Positions 5,450-7,898 of a DNA stretch of 7,898 bases are shown one piece after another. The stretch comes from Dehalococcoidia bacterium (GTDB taxonomy: Bacteria > Chloroflexota > Dehalococcoidia > JAENJB01), in NCBI GenBank assembly GCA_030690705.1, contig JAUYGE010000053.1:1-7898 (forward strand). The letters are read 5' to 3'. Numbering within the stretch: position 1 is the first letter of the stretch; the number at the start of each line of letters is the position of its first letter. Both the position numbers and the translations under genes were made by a program. A model generated the notes under the pieces. That model was not told where the DNA came from, ran no database searches, and saw only the letters and a list, made by a program, of their open reading frames with translations.

Positions 5450-7186
5450 ATGGCTGAAGAGGTTATCAGAGGCATTGATGTCCTGGTCATCGGCGGTGGG
5501 CTGGCAGGCACCCTCGCGGCCATCAAGGCCAGGGAAGCGGGCGCGCGGCAGGTTGTCCAGGTGGACAAGGCCTATGCCGGCAGGAGCGGGTGCAGCGCCT
5601 GCGCCGCCGGCGTCATCTCTTCCTTCCTCCCTGAAGAAGACGACCGCGAGCAGATGTTCACCGATATGGTCGTCCGCGCCCATCATCTCTGCGACCAGGA
5701 ACGTCTCCAGGACCATTTCGACGATTTTCCCGCCAGGCTCAAGGAAATGGAGGACTTTGGCGTGGGGTTCGAACGGCTGCCCGACGGCAAGCTCCAGCGG
5801 CATCCCGGCCGGGGAACGGGGAAGTTCGTCATGTTCCACGGCGGCCTCCAGATGATGGGGGCCATGAGGAAGGCGGCTCTGGGCGCCGGCGTAAAAATCG
5901 TGGACAAGACCATGGTCACCGGCCTGCTGACCCGTGATGGTGCGGTCTCCGGGGCGGTGGGCTTCCATATCCCTTCCGGGGAGTTCCGCGTCTTCGGGGC
6001 GAAGGCCGTGGTCGTGGCGGCGGGCAGGTGCTGGAACAAGGGACGCAATCCCGGCAACCGCAGCGCCACCGGCGACGGCTTGGCTCTGGCCTATCAGGTG
6101 GGGGCAGTGCTGGAGGGTCTCGACCAGGCCCGCTGGAACAACATGGCGGCGCGCTACGACATCGGGCCCGGCATGAACATGTACGTCGGCTCTGGAGGTT
6201 TCTTCGTGAACTCCAAAGGCGAGAGGTTCATGGAGAGGTACCATCCCGAGCTGAAGGACAGGGCGCCGTTGAATATCCTCACCCCATCCTTTGCCATGGA
6301 GGCCAGGCGCGGCAACGCTCCCATCTTCCTCGATCTGACCCACCTGGAGCCGGAGACGGTGCTGCGCTTTAAGCGGGTCATCCCCATGCCGATGATGATG
6401 TTTGAAAGGGTCGGCGTGGTTGCCGGCGACAGATTCACGCGGAAGGTGGAGTGGGAGCCGGCGGCTATCCAGTGCGACGGCGGCCTTAAGGTCAACCGGA
6501 GATATGAAAGCACCGTCCCCGGTCTTTTCGCCTGCGGCGACGCCATCCCTCCCGGCAGTGGCGAGGGACAGCGGGCTCTGCCCGGCGCCATGACCTCTGG
6601 CGGCAGGGCAGGGAGGTTCGCGGCGGAGTATGTCCGGGAATGCGGAGAGCCGGAGCTGGAGCGGGAGCAGATTCAGGTGTTGAGGGAAGAGACCTTCGCT
6701 CCTTTGAACAGGAATGACGGCATCGAGCCGGACCAGGTGCTGCTTTCTCTCCAGGAGGCTATATCTCCCTACGATGTGCTCATCCTGAGGCGGGAAGAGA
6801 GGATGGAGAGAGCGCTGCGGACGGTCGAGGAGATATGGCGGGACCAGGCGCCTCTGCTGTGCGCCTACGACCCTCACTACCTGAGGATGGCCCATGAGGC
6901 CCGCTACATGACGCTGGTGGGCATGCTCCAGTTGAGGAGCGCCCTCTTCAGAAAAGAGTCCCGGGAGAACCTGCGGGAGGACTATCCCCTGATCGACAAT
7001 GAGAGCTGGCTGAAGTGGGTGACGGTCCGCCGGGAGGGTGATGGGGTGAAGGTGGGAGCGGAGATGCTGCCTGTCGAGCGGTACCCGGTGAAGCCCAAGC
7101 CGGACAAGACCCTCCATCCTCTGTGGCAGAGGGTGGAGGGCATGGGCATCGTGAAGATTGAGCAGGGTGAGGTCAGATGGGCGTAA
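5450..7186 (+). CDS. FAD-dependent oxidoreductase of the fumarate reductase / AprA flavoprotein family
   Basis: This 578-residue soluble protein has no signal peptide or membrane segment. The N-terminal FAD-binding motif is VLVIGGGLAG (11-20), with the acidic D39 ending the second strand, then RSGCSACAAG (45-54). Later family blocks are ATGDGLALAYQ, GGFFVNSKGERFMERY, FLDLTHL, and GLKVNRRYESTVPGLFACGDA (345-365), the last being the second FAD contact. The C-terminal helical region has RKESRENLREDYP (501-513), the counterpart of the RxESRGxHxRxDYP block of FrdA/SdhA/AprA. Key deviations: Q341-C342-D343 stands where true fumarate reductases have the substrate-site His region, and the basic catalytic Arg position seems to hold a non-basic residue. 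So it is probably not a fumarate or succinate enzyme. Its 3' end overlaps the ferredoxin gene by 10 nt, as in AprA-AprB pairs, suggesting electron transfer through that ferredoxin. Substrate unknown. Confidence 0.9.
   Translation: MAEEVIRGIDVLVIGGGLAGTLAAIKAREAGARQVVQVDKAYAGRSGCSACAAGVISSFLPEEDDREQMFTDMVVRAHHLCDQERLQDHFDDFPARLKEMEDFGVGFERLPDGKLQRHPGRGTGKFVMFHGGLQMMGAMRKAALGAGVKIVDKTMVTGLLTRDGAVSGAVGFHIPSGEFRVFGAKAVVVAAGRCWNKGRNPGNRSATGDGLALAYQVGAVLEGLDQARWNNMAARYDIGPGMNMYVGSGGFFVNSKGERFMERYHPELKDRAPLNILTPSFAMEARRGNAPIFLDLTHLEPETVLRFKRVIPMPMMMFERVGVVAGDRFTRKVEWEPAAIQCDGGLKVNRRYESTVPGLFACGDAIPPGSGEGQRALPGAMTSGGRAGRFAAEYVRECGEPELEREQIQVLREETFAPLNRNDGIEPDQVLLSLQEAISPYDVLILRREERMERALRTVEEIWRDQAPLLCAYDPHYLRMAHEARYMTLVGMLQLRSALFRKESRENLREDYPLIDNESWLKWVTVRREGDGVKVGAEMLPVERYPVKPKPDKTLHPLWQRVEGMGIVKIEQGEVRWA
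7166..7172 (+). promoter_or_regulatory. ribosome binding site of the ferredoxin inside the flavoprotein end
   Basis: GGTGAGG, ending 4 nt before the ATG at 7177, lies within the last codons of the flavoprotein. This internal site and the 10-nt gene overlap indicate translational coupling and fixed stoichiometry of the two subunits. Confidence 0.6.
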
Positions 7187-7395
7187 GAAAGATAGACCTG
7201 ACTCTTTGCACCGGCTGCGGCATCTGCATCGACGAGTGTCCCATGGACGTCTTCCGCATGGATGACGAGAAGAACAAGGCTTTCATCAAGTACCTCCGGG
7301 ACTGCCAGAGCTGTTTCATCTGCGAGCGGGAGTGCCCGGAGGACGCTATCTACTGCCTCCCTACTTTTGAGAGAAGGATACCTGACCCCTGGTGA
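7177..7395 (+). CDS. 2[4Fe-4S] ferredoxin-type electron-transfer subunit
   Basis: A complete 72-residue ferredoxin. Two classical cluster motifs are present: C11-x2-C14-x2-C17-x3-C21-P and C43-x2-C46-x2-C49-x3-C53-P, so all eight ligands for two [4Fe-4S] clusters are kept. An extra Cys, C60, follows in IYCLP. The linker between clusters is slightly long (21 residues between C21 and C43). The C-terminus is short, ending RRIPDPW, unlike AprB of sulfate reducers, which is about twice as long. Because it overlaps and follows the flavoprotein, it most likely passes electrons to or from that FAD in the cytoplasm. The external donor or acceptor (another ferredoxin, a quinone-linked complex, or a reductase) is not encoded in the window. 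A free general ferredoxin is the less likely alternative. Confidence 0.93.
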   Translation: MGVRKIDLTLCTGCGICIDECPMDVFRMDDEKNKAFIKYLRDCQSCFICERECPEDAIYCLPTFERRIPDPW

Positions 7396-7413
7396 GGGTG
7401 CTCACCCGTCACC
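7391..7413 (+). terminator. hairpin overlapping the ferredoxin stop codon
   Basis: GGTGAGGGT (7391-7399) can pair with ACCC-G-TCACC (7404-7413) with one bulged G and a 4-nt loop, covering the TGA at 7393-7395. There is no T-run after it, so it is a weak terminator candidate at best; it may protect the mRNA end instead. Confidence 0.35.
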
Positions 7414-7428
7414 GATATTAGCTTCAGT

Positions 7429-7488
7429 GTAGGGTGGGTTAAGCGCACAGGTGATACGTGGGGGGAGGGGTTGGTGCGCGAACCCACC
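7429..7488. repeat. REP-like palindrome with 5' GTAG, next to a RAYT gene
   Basis: GTAG at 7429-7432 is followed directly by an imperfect palindrome: GGTGGGTT-AA-GCGCAC (7433-7448) against GTGCGC-G-AACCCACC (7474-7488). That gives 14 base pairs with one asymmetric internal bulge and a 25-nt loop. A conserved tetranucleotide (GTAG or GGAG) 5' of an imperfect palindrome is the known form of REP sequences acted on by RAYT transposases. The palindrome ends 56 nt beyond the stop codon of such a gene, which is where REPs usually flank RAYTs. The partner copy on the far side would be outside the window. Confidence 0.65.
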
Positions 7489-7544
7489 GGACTTAGTCAC
7501 CGTCATTCCAGATTCATGTCCTCTAGTGCTTTCCCAGCGTTTCC

Positions 7545-7898
7545 TCACCAATCTGCGGCGTAGATCCCTTTCTCAACGAATCTCCTGAAGCTGCTGTGTC
7601 TCCACTCCATCGGCGATTCCACCAACCCGTGCTTAACTGGATTGTAGTGGATGTAATCGCAATGTCGCACAAAATCTTCCTCATTGCGGATGGCGTGTTC
7701 CCAGAACCTTCTCTGCCAGATACCTTTCTCTTCCTTACTTCGCATTGATTCTGGGGTCTCTGCTTCATCGTTGGTCGGATAATGATAGCTGAAATTCCTC
7801 TTTAGCAACCTCCACCTGGTTGAGAAATCGAAATCATTGCGCGGCAGAGTCCAGATACAGTGCAGGTGGTCAGGCAAGATGACCATTGCCTCAACCTT
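7545..7898 (-). CDS. REP-associated tyrosine transposase (RAYT, Y1 family), 5' end outside window
   Basis: The frame is open to the right edge, so the N-terminus is missing; 117 residues are visible. The HUH metal-binding motif reads PDHLHCIWTLP, with both histidines present (visible residues 11 and 13). The family block GIWQRRFWEHAIR follows, then CDYIHYNPVKHGLV with the predicted catalytic tyrosine at visible residue 82, and the typical ending WRHSSFRRFVEKGIYAADW. These mark the IS200/IS605-related single-strand transposases called TnpA-REP. They cut and join single-stranded hairpins of REP elements. A Met at 7886 is internal to the HUH region (VxxMVILPDH), not the real start. All catalytic residues in view are intact, so the gene is not visibly decayed. 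A REP-like palindrome lies just downstream of its stop. Confidence 0.93.
   Translation of the reverse strand, partial: KVEAMVILPDHLHCIWTLPRNDFDFSTRWRLLKRNFSYHYPTNDEAETPESMRSKEEKGIWQRRFWEHAIRNEEDFVRHCDYIHYNPVKHGLVESPMEWRHSSFRRFVEKGIYAADW

Noticed and set aside
5336..7117. A 593-codon open frame on the minus strand, opposite the flavoprotein and slightly longer than it.
   Set aside because: It is the antisense of a gene with clear FAD and family motifs; its protein is rich in His, Pro and Arg, has no recognisable domain and runs into the 5361-5412 repeat. High GC leaves such frames open.
1..7898. CRISPR array, tRNA or rRNA genes, prophage or defence genes.
   Set aside because: No regularly spaced repeats, no cloverleaf or rRNA signature, and all larger frames are assigned to metabolic, transport or RAYT families.

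Overview
The window is about 60% GC by eye, densely coded, and reads like an ordinary chromosomal segment of an anaerobic or facultatively anaerobic bacterium. My best guess is a Chloroflexota lineage of the Dehalococcoidia type. This rests on a standalone NIL-domain gene beside threonine synthase, a lipoprotein solute-binding protein with a Pro/Thr-rich linker, an FrdA/AprA-type flavoprotein paired with a small ferredoxin, and several scattered hairpin repeats. No rRNA or marker gene is present, so this assignment is inference. No tRNA, rRNA or CRISPR array was seen.

Layout, left to right. (1) 1-1266, minus strand: a Kef/CPA2-type cation:proton antiporter membrane domain whose 3' end lies outside the window. 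(2) 1267-1498: non-coding DNA holding two back-to-back hairpin repeats. (3) 1499-3987, minus strand: a tight operon transcribed in the order nitronate monooxygenase, threonine synthase, NIL-domain protein, with gaps of 3 and 11 nt. Its promoter has a near-consensus -35 and a recognisable -10 placed so close to the start codon that the first gene may be translated from a leaderless mRNA. The 17-bp promoter spacer is exactly a 6-5-6 inverted repeat. (4) 3988-4147: a compact divergent promoter region. (5) 4148-5266, plus strand: a lipoprotein substrate-binding protein of the iron/AfuA-like class, without permease or ATPase nearby. (6) 5267-5449: a perfect 14-bp hairpin capped by GAAA, then a second type of interspersed repeat. 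(7) 5450-7395, plus strand: an FAD flavoprotein overlapping by 10 nt a 2[4Fe-4S] ferredoxin. (8) 7396-7544: a hairpin over the ferredoxin stop codon and a REP-like palindrome led by GTAG. (9) 7545-7898, minus strand: the C-terminal part of a REP-associated tyrosine transposase (RAYT) running off the right edge.

How the genes may work together. Threonine synthase acts on O-phosphohomoserine, which in some organisms is the branch point between threonine and methionine. NIL domains sense methionine in MetN transporters, so the NIL gene may be a small sensor for that branch. The flavoprotein-ferredoxin pair looks like a soluble cytoplasmic oxidoreductase whose substrate I cannot name; it is the best candidate here for undescribed biochemistry. 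The right edge shows a RAYT next to a palindrome that fits its expected substrate. Otherwise the content is mostly recognisable families, and I see no defence system or large mobile island.
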